In this document: positions 1 to 6,229 of the stretch, one piece after another
How positions within the stretch are numbered: the first letter of the stretch is position 1
How the letters are laid out: each line of letters begins with the position of its first letter
DNA from: RGIG8597 sp050872545
Lineage (GTDB): Bacteria; Spirochaetota; GWE2-31-10
Assembly: GCA_050872545.1 (NCBI GenBank)
Contig: JBNMHA010000067.1
Location: forward strand, 1 to 12,012
DNA length: 12,012 nucleotides
Direction: 5' to 3'
Program-made: the position numbers and the translations under genes
Notes under the pieces: generated by a model
What the model was told of the DNA's origin: nothing
Database searches by the model: none
What the model saw: the letters and a program-made list of their open reading frames with translations, nothing else

Positions 1-281
1 GACATGTAATGTAACCGCAAGGTTTAGGCACTTTAAAGTTAAAGTTTAGTTACGCCGTCTGCCGTTGGCAGACAAAATTGTTTTGAACAACCGTCAGGCA
101 ACGGCGCAAAATGCCTCTTGTCAACCGTAAGGGTTTTATTTAACCAAAGCAACAGATTCCCGTGTCGTCGCACGGGAATGACATGTAATGTAACCGCAAG
201 ATTTAGGCACTTTAAAGTAAAGTTTAGTTACGCCGTCTGCCGTTGGCAGACAAAATTGTTTTGAACAACCGTCAGGCAACG
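1..281. repeat. Imperfect direct duplication, 103-bp unit, period 179 bp
   Basis: Copy 1 spans 1-103 and copy 2 spans 180-281. They differ by one substitution (GGTT to GATT near 201) and one deleted T in the AAAGTTAAAG stretch. Each copy carries a perfect 7-bp hairpin, GTCTGCC-GTT-GGCAGAC (57-73 and 235-251), and a short AACC-GCAA-GGTT hairpin (13-24; one pair broken in copy 2). In copy 1 GCCGTTG (61-67) can also pair with CAACGGC (99-105), giving an alternative fold. No reading frame of note crosses the region. It is best read as a duplicated intergenic repeat of unknown family; a structured RNA is possible but unproven. Confidence 0.85.
156..179. repeat. REP-like palindrome at the duplication junction
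   Basis: ATTCCCGTG (156-164) and CACGGGAAT (171-179) form a perfect 9-bp stem around the six-base loop TCGTCG. The palindrome ends exactly one base before the second copy of the 103-bp repeat starts at 180. Short GC-rich palindromes like this are commonly dispersed between bacterial genes. Whether it recurs elsewhere in this genome cannot be seen here. Confidence 0.7.
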
Positions 282-426
282 CAATTTAAAGTACTGTTGC
301 ACTTTGTGCCGTAAGGCAGTGTGTCTTTGCTAACCGCAAGGTTTTGTTTTACATCACTAAAGCAACCGCTGCGGTATCATATTTGCTTTATATTACGCTA
401 CAAACAAAAATAGTATGGAGCAAAGA
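282..426 (+). other. Gene-free leader with short hairpins upstream of the GH13 gene
   Basis: No gene is seen in this stretch. It contains a TGCC-GTAA-GGCA hairpin (307-318), an AACC-GCAA-GGTT hairpin (332-343) and ACCG-CTG-CGGT (365-375), continuing the hairpin-rich character of 1-281. A TATATT hexamer at 389-394 could be a -10 element for the downstream gene, but no convincing -35 lies 16-18 bases upstream, so no promoter is called. GGAG at 417-420 is the ribosome binding site that decides the start of the next gene. Confidence 0.5.
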
Positions 427-3400
427 ATGTCAAAATATCTGCAAACCTTTTTATTCTGTCTGTTACTAATCTGCGGAATATCATGTACTGTAAAAACCGG
501 TGATTCCGATTCATCGAACGCAGCCGAAAACCGTGCCGCAATTACTGTTATTATAGAGCCAAATCCAGACATAAATGCACAAAAATACAAGGTCGGAATA
601 AAAAAGATCGACGGAACAGAAGTTACTTCACGTGAAGCCGTAAGCACAAGTTATACATTTGTTGTCAATTCCGGCAGCTACACATTTTACGCAATTGCTT
701 ACGATACCGACGGCAGCATTATAGGAAAAGCTGTAAAGGAAACATCTGTATCGGATGGTGATAAAATTTCGCTTCCGATATTGCCGGTAACAATGTCTGC
801 AATATTTCGCGTGTCTTCTGCTACAGTGATTCCGTCATGCATAACACAAGTAAAAATCAGCATTGACAACGCTGAAAGCGACACGATTCCTTACACAAAA
901 GACGAGCCAATTATCTTTGACAAAGTAACAAAAGAAGGCACTTACAGTTTTAATATTTCGTTCTTAGGCAATGACGGAACTGCATACTTTGAAGATTCGC
1001 AATCTGTTTATATTACCGAAAAAAACGCCGAAAGGACTATCACACCGGAACAAATAAAAGTCACTCCGCTGTCATTCAATTTTGATTCGGGCAGCACCGT
1101 TTCTCCAAATGATGAAATAACAATCTCATGCGAAACAGAAAATGTGCAGATTTACTATACAACCGACAATTCAGAACCGTCATTATCATCAACATTATAT
1201 TCTGTCGGACTGACATTTGCCGAAAAAAGTTCGCCTGTAACAATAAAAGCAATAGGATTTGCTGATAAACTTGAAAATTCCAAAATCCAAACTGCAACAT
1301 TCACAATAAACAGCAGTCAAATCAGTGCACCTGTAATTTCACCCAAAAGTTGTATTTTCAGCTCATCGCAGACAATTACAATCACGAACGCAGATGCAGA
1401 CTGCGAAATCTACTACACAACAAATTCCGAAGAACCGACACGAGAAAGCACAAAATATACGGAACCATTCACAATTTACAATACTACTGTTGTAAAAGCA
1501 ATTACCTACCGTAACTCGGCACATTCTTCTGTAATAAGCGAAACATTCACGCTGCAAACAGGGAAACTGCCCGCAGTGCAAATCAGCGAAAATAACTCAA
1601 CCGTTACGCTTACATGCAGCGACAGCAGCGCAAATATTTATTACACAACCGATGACAGTGAACCGGACGAATCGAACACAAAATATTCTGCTCCGTTTAC
1701 AATAGATTACAGCAGAAAGGATATTGTCGTAAAAGCGAAAGCTTTCAGAAAAGACCGGACTGCCTCCGATGTTTCGGAAGAAGCATTTATTTGTTCCGGT
1801 TCAACGGCAGCTCCGGTAATTACAATTTCACCTGAAAGCGGCAGCATTGCATCATCAAAAACTTTTTCAATTACAATCAACAGTGATGCTCTACTTACAA
1901 GCGCAAAAGCCACAATTAACGGCACATCTCACACTTTGCTGCGCGGTAAAAATGAATTCAGAGTATCGGACTTTGCATCGCTTGAAGGTGCCTTAGTAAC
2001 AATAAAGGCTGAAGCAGAAAGCAGATCCGGCAGCGATAGTGCAATAGCAAGTCTGTCGATTGCAGATCCAAAGCTTACTGGGAAATTTAACGAATTAAGA
2101 ATTTATCAAGTAATGGTAGAAAGTTTCCAAAGCGGCAATTCACTTGGTTTTCATCAGGGATACGGTCCAAGCAAGCACGACGGCGACATTCAAGGAATCA
2201 TTAATGCATTAGATTACATAAAAGGTCTGGGAATGAATGCGTTGTGGTTGACTCCGGTATTTAATACAAATGCAAATACCAAACTTGCGGCAACCGGTTA
2301 TTATGCTTATGATTATTTCAGTATTGACCCACATTTCGGAACTATAGAAGATTTCAAGAACCTTGTAGAAGAATGTCATAAACGAAATATGTATATAATT
2401 CTTGACGGCGTTTTCGGGCATTGGAGTGATTTAGACTGCAAACCTTCTCCGTCCGGAATTACTCCGCAAAGAAGTCACGGACAATATGACGGATGCGATT
2501 ATCCGGGAACAAATAATTGCACACTCGAATTCTTTAAAGAAGTTGCGACATACTGGATTAAGAATTACAAAATTGACGGCTGGCGGCTTGACCAATGCTA
2601 TCAAACCGGATTGGGCAACAACTACGAAGGTGACGGCAGTTATACAAACGGTCATAATTATTGGTATGAAATTCGTACTGCTGTAGAAGAAGCCGCAGCT
2701 GCTAATGGAACACCGGGAACAGACTGGGGAAGTTTGGGCTATATGGTCGGAGAACACTGGAACGGTGACGATTCTAATCCGCCGGCAATTCAAAGGCTTT
2801 CTGTAAATCCGGGAAATGCTTCCGGTTATGGACTGCGTTCCTGTTTTGATTTTCCGTCACGCTACAAACTTGTACAAATGTTTGCAATGGAAGAATCTAA
2901 AAAAATTTCCGGATTGTCACTTTCAAATCTTGATTACGTAATGAAAAATGCGTCGGCAAAAGGTTATTATCATCCAAGCAATGATGAAAAAGCAAATGGT
3001 TATCTACCGAATTTATTTATTACAAATCATGATTTAGTACGTTTAGGTGATTTAATTAACTGGAAGTACAACGATAATTACTGGAAACGCCATAAGGCTG
3101 CACTTTCAACATTAGCAGCTTACACAGGGCCAATCACTATTTACTATGGTGATGAATACGGAGACAAAAGCAATACGACAATAAGCTCCGACAACATTGC
3201 CAGAACTTCAGGTAAAATTTCCGGTTTCACGCAGGATGAGCAAGATTTGCATGATTACGTAGCCAAACTTATGACTATAAGAAATGAAAATGAAGCTCTA
3301 TGGAATGGAACATACAGAAAATTGTCTTCATCCGACACATTTTTTGCAGCCGAAAAATCTACAAGCGAGCAGACTGTAATCTACCTTGTAAATTATTCCG

Positions 3401-3516
3401 GTTCAGCGACAAATTACAATGTAGGAAGCAGCGGAACTGACTTAATGACAGGCGAAAAAACATCGGCAAATATCAAAATTTCACCTTTGTCTGCAATGTT
3501 TATTTTGAAAGATTAA
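427..3516 (+). CDS. GH13 (alpha-amylase family) lipoprotein with three chitobiase-C-type repeats
   Basis: Predicted surface or periplasmic lipoprotein that cleaves an alpha-glucan. The ATG at 427 is preferred over the in-frame ATG at 415 because GGAG (417-420) lies six bases before it and nothing similar precedes 415; this gives 1029 aa. The signal peptide ends in a relaxed lipobox with Cys20. Residues ~45-215 are Ig/Fn3-like. Three CHB_HEX_C_1-type repeats follow, each marked by IYYTT(D/N)xxEP (near residues 242, 328 and 404; period ~80), then another beta-sandwich to ~550. The GH13 barrel starts near 555. Region I is DGVFGH (D660, H665), region II GWRLDQCYQ (nucleophile D722), region III GEHW (acid/base E776) and region IV TNHD (D869), so the catalytic triad is intact. 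The +4 His of classical amylases is absent in region II. Exact substrate (starch, maltodextrin, pullulan) cannot be told. The gene is monocistronic, closed by its own terminator. Confidence 0.9.
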   Translation: MSKYLQTFLFCLLLICGISCTVKTGDSDSSNAAENRAAITVIIEPNPDINAQKYKVGIKKIDGTEVTSREAVSTSYTFVVNSGSYTFYAIAYDTDGSIIGKAVKETSVSDGDKISLPILPVTMSAIFRVSSATVIPSCITQVKISIDNAESDTIPYTKDEPIIFDKVTKEGTYSFNISFLGNDGTAYFEDSQSVYITEKNAERTITPEQIKVTPLSFNFDSGSTVSPNDEITISCETENVQIYYTTDNSEPSLSSTLYSVGLTFAEKSSPVTIKAIGFADKLENSKIQTATFTINSSQISAPVISPKSCIFSSSQTITITNADADCEIYYTTNSEEPTRESTKYTEPFTIYNTTVVKAITYRNSAHSSVISETFTLQTGKLPAVQISENNSTVTLTCSDSSANIYYTTDDSEPDESNTKYSAPFTIDYSRKDIVVKAKAFRKDRTASDVSEEAFICSGSTAAPVITISPESGSIASSKTFSITINSDALLTSAKATINGTSHTLLRGKNEFRVSDFASLEGALVTIKAEAESRSGSDSAIASLSIADPKLTGKFNELRIYQVMVESFQSGNSLGFHQGYGPSKHDGDIQGIINALDYIKGLGMNALWLTPVFNTNANTKLAATGYYAYDYFSIDPHFGTIEDFKNLVEECHKRNMYIILDGVFGHWSDLDCKPSPSGITPQRSHGQYDGCDYPGTNNCTLEFFKEVATYWIKNYKIDGWRLDQCYQTGLGNNYEGDGSYTNGHNYWYEIRTAVEEAAAANGTPGTDWGSLGYMVGEHWNGDDSNPPAIQRLSVNPGNASGYGLRSCFDFPSRYKLVQMFAMEESKKISGLSLSNLDYVMKNASAKGYYHPSNDEKANGYLPNLFITNHDLVRLGDLINWKYNDNYWKRHKAALSTLAAYTGPITIYYGDEYGDKSNTTISSDNIARTSGKISGFTQDEQDLHDYVAKLMTIRNENEALWNGTYRKLSSSDTFFAAEKSTSEQTVIYLVNYSGSATNYNVGSSGTDLMTGEKTSANIKISPLSAMFILKD

Positions 3517-3524
3517 AACTGCCA

Positions 3525-3566
3525 AAATATGCCGAAATACATTTTCACATTTCGGCATATTTTTTT
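3525..3566 (+). terminator. Rho-independent terminator after the GH13 gene
   Basis: AAATATGCCGAAAT (3525-3538) pairs perfectly with ATTTCGGCATATTT (3549-3562) around a ten-base loop and runs into a T tract to 3566. It begins nine bases after the stop codon. Because the A run on the left arm mirrors the T run, it might also act on the other strand. Confidence 0.88.
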
Positions 3567-3635
3567 ATTACCTCACCCCACTTTATACAGCAAACCACAA
3601 ATATTCAATTCACATTAAATTCTTAGATTAAAATA

Positions 3636-3664
3636 TTGACAAAAGAGCCGCCTTATAATAATAG
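3636..3664 (+). promoter_or_regulatory. Candidate promoter of the DUF3793-flavodoxin unit
   Basis: A perfect TTGACA lies at 3636-3641. TAATAG at 3659-3664 is 17 bases downstream and is a weak -10. A perfect TATAAT sits at 3654-3659, but only 12 bases from TTGACA. Either choice places the -10 against or inside the first palindrome (3659-3688), the classic place for a repressor site. The exact -10 is uncertain. Confidence 0.45.
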
Positions 3665-3688
3665 TTAGTTAGCATTAACTAACTATTA
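3659..3688. promoter_or_regulatory. Operator-like palindrome 1 (13-bp arms)
   Basis: TAATAGTTAGTTA (3659-3671) and TAACTAACTATTA (3676-3688) form a perfect dyad around GCAT. It overlaps the candidate -10. Twenty of its bases (3666-3685) recur as the exact reverse complement at 3751-3770. The GTTAG/CTAAC half-sites recall the DtxR/IdeR iron box (TTAGGTTAGSCTAACCTAA) but are not a full match. The high AT content and lack of an adjacent T tract make a terminator unlikely. Confidence 0.72.
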
Positions 3689-3747
3689 GATTGACATGGC
3701 AATTCTGTTTCCATCGTTCAAGCAGATTTTAAAGGAAATTTTATCTC

Positions 3748-3773
3748 TTTTAGTTAGTTAATGCTAACTAAAA
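3748..3773. promoter_or_regulatory. Operator-like palindrome 2 next to the DUF3793 start
   Basis: TTTTAGTTAG (3748-3757) and CTAACTAAAA (3764-3773) form a perfect 10-bp dyad around TTAATG. Its core (3751-3770) is the inverted copy of palindrome 1. It ends directly before the AAGGAG ribosome binding site, so a bound protein would block elongation or a second start site, and in RNA the hairpin could also mask translation initiation. Centre-to-centre distance to palindrome 1 is 85 bp, about eight helical turns. Confidence 0.7.
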
Positions 3774-3785
3774 AGGAGTCTTATA

Positions 3786-4337
3786 ATGCTGGAAAGTTTA
3801 CTTGCTTATCACTGCGGACCTGCACTTGCCGGTATAAAACCCGCTAATATTGCAGCCTGTCATAAATCGCGTATTCCAAATTTGCATAATAGAATTATGG
3901 AATTAAATAAAGAACTAAACAAAACAAATATTTACATAGAAATTTTATGCGAGTGCAATGTCTCTGCACTTGTAATTGTTTATCGCAGAAATGTATTGGA
4001 AAAACATCTGCAAAACAGAGAAGTGAAAAAATTTTTAACTGATTACGGCTATCCCGAAAATATGCAGACAAAAGAATATCTGAATTTCCTGCGCAACCGC
4101 TTTAAAGGAAACGGCTTTCCGCATGAAGTGGGAGTTTTTCTTGGGTATCCTCTGCACGATATTTACGGATTTATAAATCACCGTGACGACGGTTGCCTGC
4201 TTACCGGTGACTGGAAAGTTTATAAAGATGCTGAAAATACAAAGAAACTGTTTATGCGGTACAAAGCTTGTAAAAAAGCCATTTTAAAAAGGGTAACAAA
4301 CGGCGCAACGCTTGCCCAAATTTTCTGCGCTGCGTAA
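3786..4337 (+). CDS. DUF3793 family protein
   Basis: A 183-aa cytoplasmic protein without signal peptide or membrane segment. I recognise the DUF3793 family from the N-terminal CGPALAGIKPANI motif (residues ~11-23), the central (V)YRRNVLE segment, and the GFPHEVGVFLGYPLHDIYGF block followed by GDWKVY. No biochemical function is established for the family. To my knowledge members often sit beside flavodoxin or ferrous-iron transport genes in anaerobes. The conserved Cys, His and Asp/Glu residues could bind metal, but that is a guess. The ATG is supported by GGAG (3775-3778) seven bases upstream. The flavodoxin follows 61 bases later with no terminator between, so the two probably share a transcript controlled by the paired operators. 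Confidence 0.85.
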   Translation: MLESLLAYHCGPALAGIKPANIAACHKSRIPNLHNRIMELNKELNKTNIYIEILCECNVSALVIVYRRNVLEKHLQNREVKKFLTDYGYPENMQTKEYLNFLRNRFKGNGFPHEVGVFLGYPLHDIYGFINHRDDGCLLTGDWKVYKDAENTKKLFMRYKACKKAILKRVTNGATLAQIFCAA

Positions 4338-4398
4338 TTTTTTTAAGGACTTAAATTATCAAAAGGTAATTTTTAATAAAAATAATAAGGAGATTAAC

Positions 4399-4830
4399 AT
4401 GAGCAAAACTGCAATTATTTACTGGAGCGGAACAGGCAATACAGAAGCAATGGCTGCCGCTGTACTTGAAGGAGCAAAAACTCAAAATACCGATACACAA
4501 TCTTTTACTGTATCGCAAATCTCGGCAGATGAAGCCGCCGGTTATGACACATTGATTTTAGGATGTCCTGCAATGGGAGCCGAAGTACTTGAAGAAGCAG
4601 AGTTTGAACCTTTTTTCACGGAACTCGAAGGAAAACTTTCCGGAAAAAATGTTGCACTGTTCGGTTCATACGGCTGGGGCGACGGAGAATGGATGCGCAG
4701 CTGGGAACAGAGAACTGCCGATGCCGGAGCTGTTCTTGTCAATGGTGAAGGTTTGATAATTCATGAAACACCGGACGATGACGGACTTGCAAAATGCCGA
4801 GAGCTGGGAGCTGCCGCCGCAAAATTGTAA
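4399..4830 (+). CDS. Short-chain flavodoxin
   Basis: A 143-aa FMN-binding electron carrier of the cytoplasm, which substitutes for ferredoxin when iron is scarce. The N-terminal phosphate loop reads SGTGNTE (residues ~10-16). The FMN-ring loops are GCPAMGAEVLEE (50s loop) and GSYGWGDGEW (90s loop, carrying the aromatic residues that stack on the isoalloxazine). Length is normal for a short-chain flavodoxin. The reading frame is open from 4312, overlapping DUF3793, but AAGGAG at 4387-4392 just before the ATG at 4399 and the canonical MSKTAIIYWSGTGNT start fix the N terminus. Its place behind DUF3793 and the operator pair suggests metal- or redox-dependent expression (inference). Confidence 0.95.
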   Translation: MSKTAIIYWSGTGNTEAMAAAVLEGAKTQNTDTQSFTVSQISADEAAGYDTLILGCPAMGAEVLEEAEFEPFFTELEGKLSGKNVALFGSYGWGDGEWMRSWEQRTADAGAVLVNGEGLIIHETPDDDGLAKCRELGAAAAKL

Positions 4831-4931
4831 AATAAATCAAAATATAGCTTTGCCTCCCGGAAGATTTTGAAATATTTGATTTGCACGAATCGTATAAGCA
4901 AAAAATTATTTCAAACTAGGAGTCAAAGCTT

Positions 4932-5354
4932 ATGAAAAGATTTTCAATCTTTTGTATTATCATGATTATGGCAGCGGCAGCTTACGCCGACAAACCGATT
5001 TCGCCGGCACAACTTCCGCAAAACATTCAAAACTTTATTAAACAGAATTTTCCCAATGCTACAATCGTTTCAGCCGAAACCGATAAGCAAAAAGAATTTG
5101 ATGTTCATTTAAGCGACGGAACAGAAATTGATTTTGTCGGAAACGGTCGTTGGGAAAGCATTAAAAATTACAGCGGACTTTCAGATTCGCTTGTTCCGAA
5201 CAAAGCAGCAAAATATATCAAAACATCTTACCCAAATATTAAAATCATTGAAATTGAAGCAGAAGGGAGCAATTGGGAAATAAAGCTACAGAACAATCGT
5301 GAACTGCTTTTCTCTTATGACGGAAACTTTCTGAGAGAAAAATTTGATGATTAA
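4932..5354 (+). CDS. Exported PepSY-like (PF11396-type) protein
   Basis: A 140-aa secreted protein with a short signal peptide (Lys-Arg, then a hydrophobic stretch, cleavage probably after AYA at residue ~19). The mature part consists of two related halves. Each has an amphipathic helix of the form I-x-x-(F/Y)-I-K-x-x-(F/Y)-P-N followed by strands with (F/W)(D/E)(V/I)(H/K)L and ending D/G-x-G-x-(W/F) (residues ~27-80 and ~90-138). This is the arrangement of PepSY-like, beta-lactamase-inhibitor-like domains; members are small periplasmic proteins of mostly unknown role. TAGGAG (4917-4922) precedes the ATG. It lies 101 bases after the flavodoxin with no clear terminator between, so read-through is possible, but an own promoter is not excluded. 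A terminator follows at 5411. Confidence 0.82.
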   Translation: MKRFSIFCIIMIMAAAAYADKPISPAQLPQNIQNFIKQNFPNATIVSAETDKQKEFDVHLSDGTEIDFVGNGRWESIKNYSGLSDSLVPNKAAKYIKTSYPNIKIIEIEAEGSNWEIKLQNNRELLFSYDGNFLREKFDD

Positions 5355-5374
5355 AAGAACAAAAAATTAGTTGT

Positions 5375-5392
5375 CATTACCGTTTTGTAATG
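5375..5392 (+). other. Small hairpin between the PepSY gene and its terminator
   Basis: CATTAC (5375-5380) pairs with GTAATG (5387-5392) around CGTTTT. There is no T tract, so it is not a terminator by itself. It may shield the mRNA 3' end. Confidence 0.4.
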
Positions 5393-5410
5393 CGGCAATT
5401 TAAATAACTG

Positions 5411-5440
5411 GGCTGTTCGGTTACCGAAGCAGCCTTTTTT
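5411..5440 (+). terminator. Rho-independent terminator of the DUF3793-flavodoxin-PepSY region
   Basis: GGCTGTTCGG (5411-5420), loop TTA, then CCGAAGCAGCC (5424-5434) form a 10-bp stem with one bulged G, followed by six T. It lies 57 bases past the PepSY stop and ends the plus-strand unit. Confidence 0.85.
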
Positions 5441-5455
5441 ATTGCAAAAGCAAAT

Positions 5456-5493
5456 AAAAAAAACAGGCTCAAGCATTAAAGCCAAGCCTGTTT
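5456..5493 (-). terminator. Rho-independent terminator of the minus-strand pair
   Basis: Read on the minus strand, AAACAGGCT (5493-5485) pairs with AGCCTGTTT (5469-5461) around a 15-base loop and is followed by a T run (complement of the A run 5456-5463). It is placed 27 bases after the stop of the gene at 5521, facing the plus-strand terminator at 5411-5440. Confidence 0.83.
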
Positions 5494-5520
5494 CTTACTT
5501 ATCACACAAACTGCATTTAA

Positions 5521-6216
5521 TTACAGTTTCATTCTGACAGACATTTCCAGAGTTTCATTATTTTCTTCATCAACTTTTATATCAAAATTCGGCTGCAGCT
5601 GATATTTTTGCTGTAGTTTTAAGTTGTACCGCTTTATTACCGACTGATATAAAGTTTCGTTATTAGAATATTTATGAATGCCGTAAAGCGTGAATGCCAG
5701 TGCGAACAACGTAGACACCACGAATATTCCGGTAAGAACGATACTGATTAACCCCGGCAAAAAAACGTATGTGTATTCACTGTTGAAATAATCCAACCAA
5801 GTATTGTACCCTTTTTCACTCCAAGCACTGTTTGCCTGACTGATAATAAACACAAGCGACGGAATCATAAAACAAACGCTTAATCCACCCAAAATTCCTA
5901 CAGTCGAAAAACCTGTAACTTTTGCCTGATGAAGTTTCTTTCTGTTTTCTGCAAGTGACGGATCATCAACAATAGCCTCAAATTCTTTTTCAGTAATTGC
6001 AGTAGAACCTTTATAAAAGTAGAACTTTTTTGCAGGTGAATCAAAACGCGCATCAAAAGTCGATGTGGTCTTCATGGAAAGTAATTCATCTTCAAGATTC
6101 ACTTCCTTTTGGCTCTCGGAATTTTCATCCGGTACTTGCAATACTTGCACCTCATTTGCGAAAAGTACGCCGCCGAAAGCAAGCAAAATAAAAATTAAAA
6201 ATGGTTTCAATCTCAT
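5521..6216 (-). CDS. Exported/inner-membrane protein of unknown function
   Basis: Not recognised. With the ATG at 6216 the product is 231 aa; a TTG at 6228 would add four residues. The ATG is preferred because it directly begins MRLKPFLIFILLAFGG, a good signal sequence ending LFA-NE. An acidic linker follows, then a KKFYFYKGS segment (~64-71). A second hydrophobic segment spans ~102-126 and a third ~150-178, with a Trp/Tyr-rich loop between. A basic tail and a C-terminal strand region (IKVDEENNETLEMSVRMKL) end the protein. The layout is that of small treponemal membrane proteins without assigned function. The upstream gene's TGA (6232-6230) is one base before the alternative TTG, so translation is probably coupled. 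No enzymatic motif is seen. Confidence 0.8.
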   Translation of the reverse strand: MRLKPFLIFILLAFGGVLFANEVQVLQVPDENSESQKEVNLEDELLSMKTTSTFDARFDSPAKKFYFYKGSTAITEKEFEAIVDDPSLAENRKKLHQAKVTGFSTVGILGGLSVCFMIPSLVFIISQANSAWSEKGYNTWLDYFNSEYTYVFLPGLISIVLTGIFVVSTLFALAFTLYGIHKYSNNETLYQSVIKRYNLKLQQKYQLQPNFDIKVDEENNETLEMSVRMKL

Positions 6217-6229
6217 TTTTTTATCCAAA

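Noticed and set aside
1..281. CRISPR array
   Set aside because: Only two long copies, unit over 100 bp and period 179, no short regular repeats and no cas genes.
415..426. Upstream ATG start for the GH13 gene (adds MEQR)
   Set aside because: No ribosome binding site before 415, whereas GGAG is correctly spaced before 427.
2431..2793. 120-aa minus-strand open frame opposite the GH13 barrel
   Set aside because: It overlaps the conserved GH13 regions II and III on the other strand; no recognisable domain.
3659..3773. Terminal inverted repeats of a small transposable element (MITE)
   Set aside because: Each copy is itself a palindrome, the enclosed 59 bases show no element features and no target duplication, and position relative to -10 and ribosome binding site fits operators better.
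4312..4398. Extended N terminus for the flavodoxin, overlapping DUF3793
   Set aside because: The strong AAGGAG and canonical flavodoxin start at 4399 make the extension spurious.
4831..4931. Possible terminator or promoter between flavodoxin and PepSY genes
   Set aside because: AT-rich partial inverted repeats (AAATCAAA near 4835 and TTTGATTT near 4875) lack a T tract, and TTGAAA near 4866 has no well-spaced -10.
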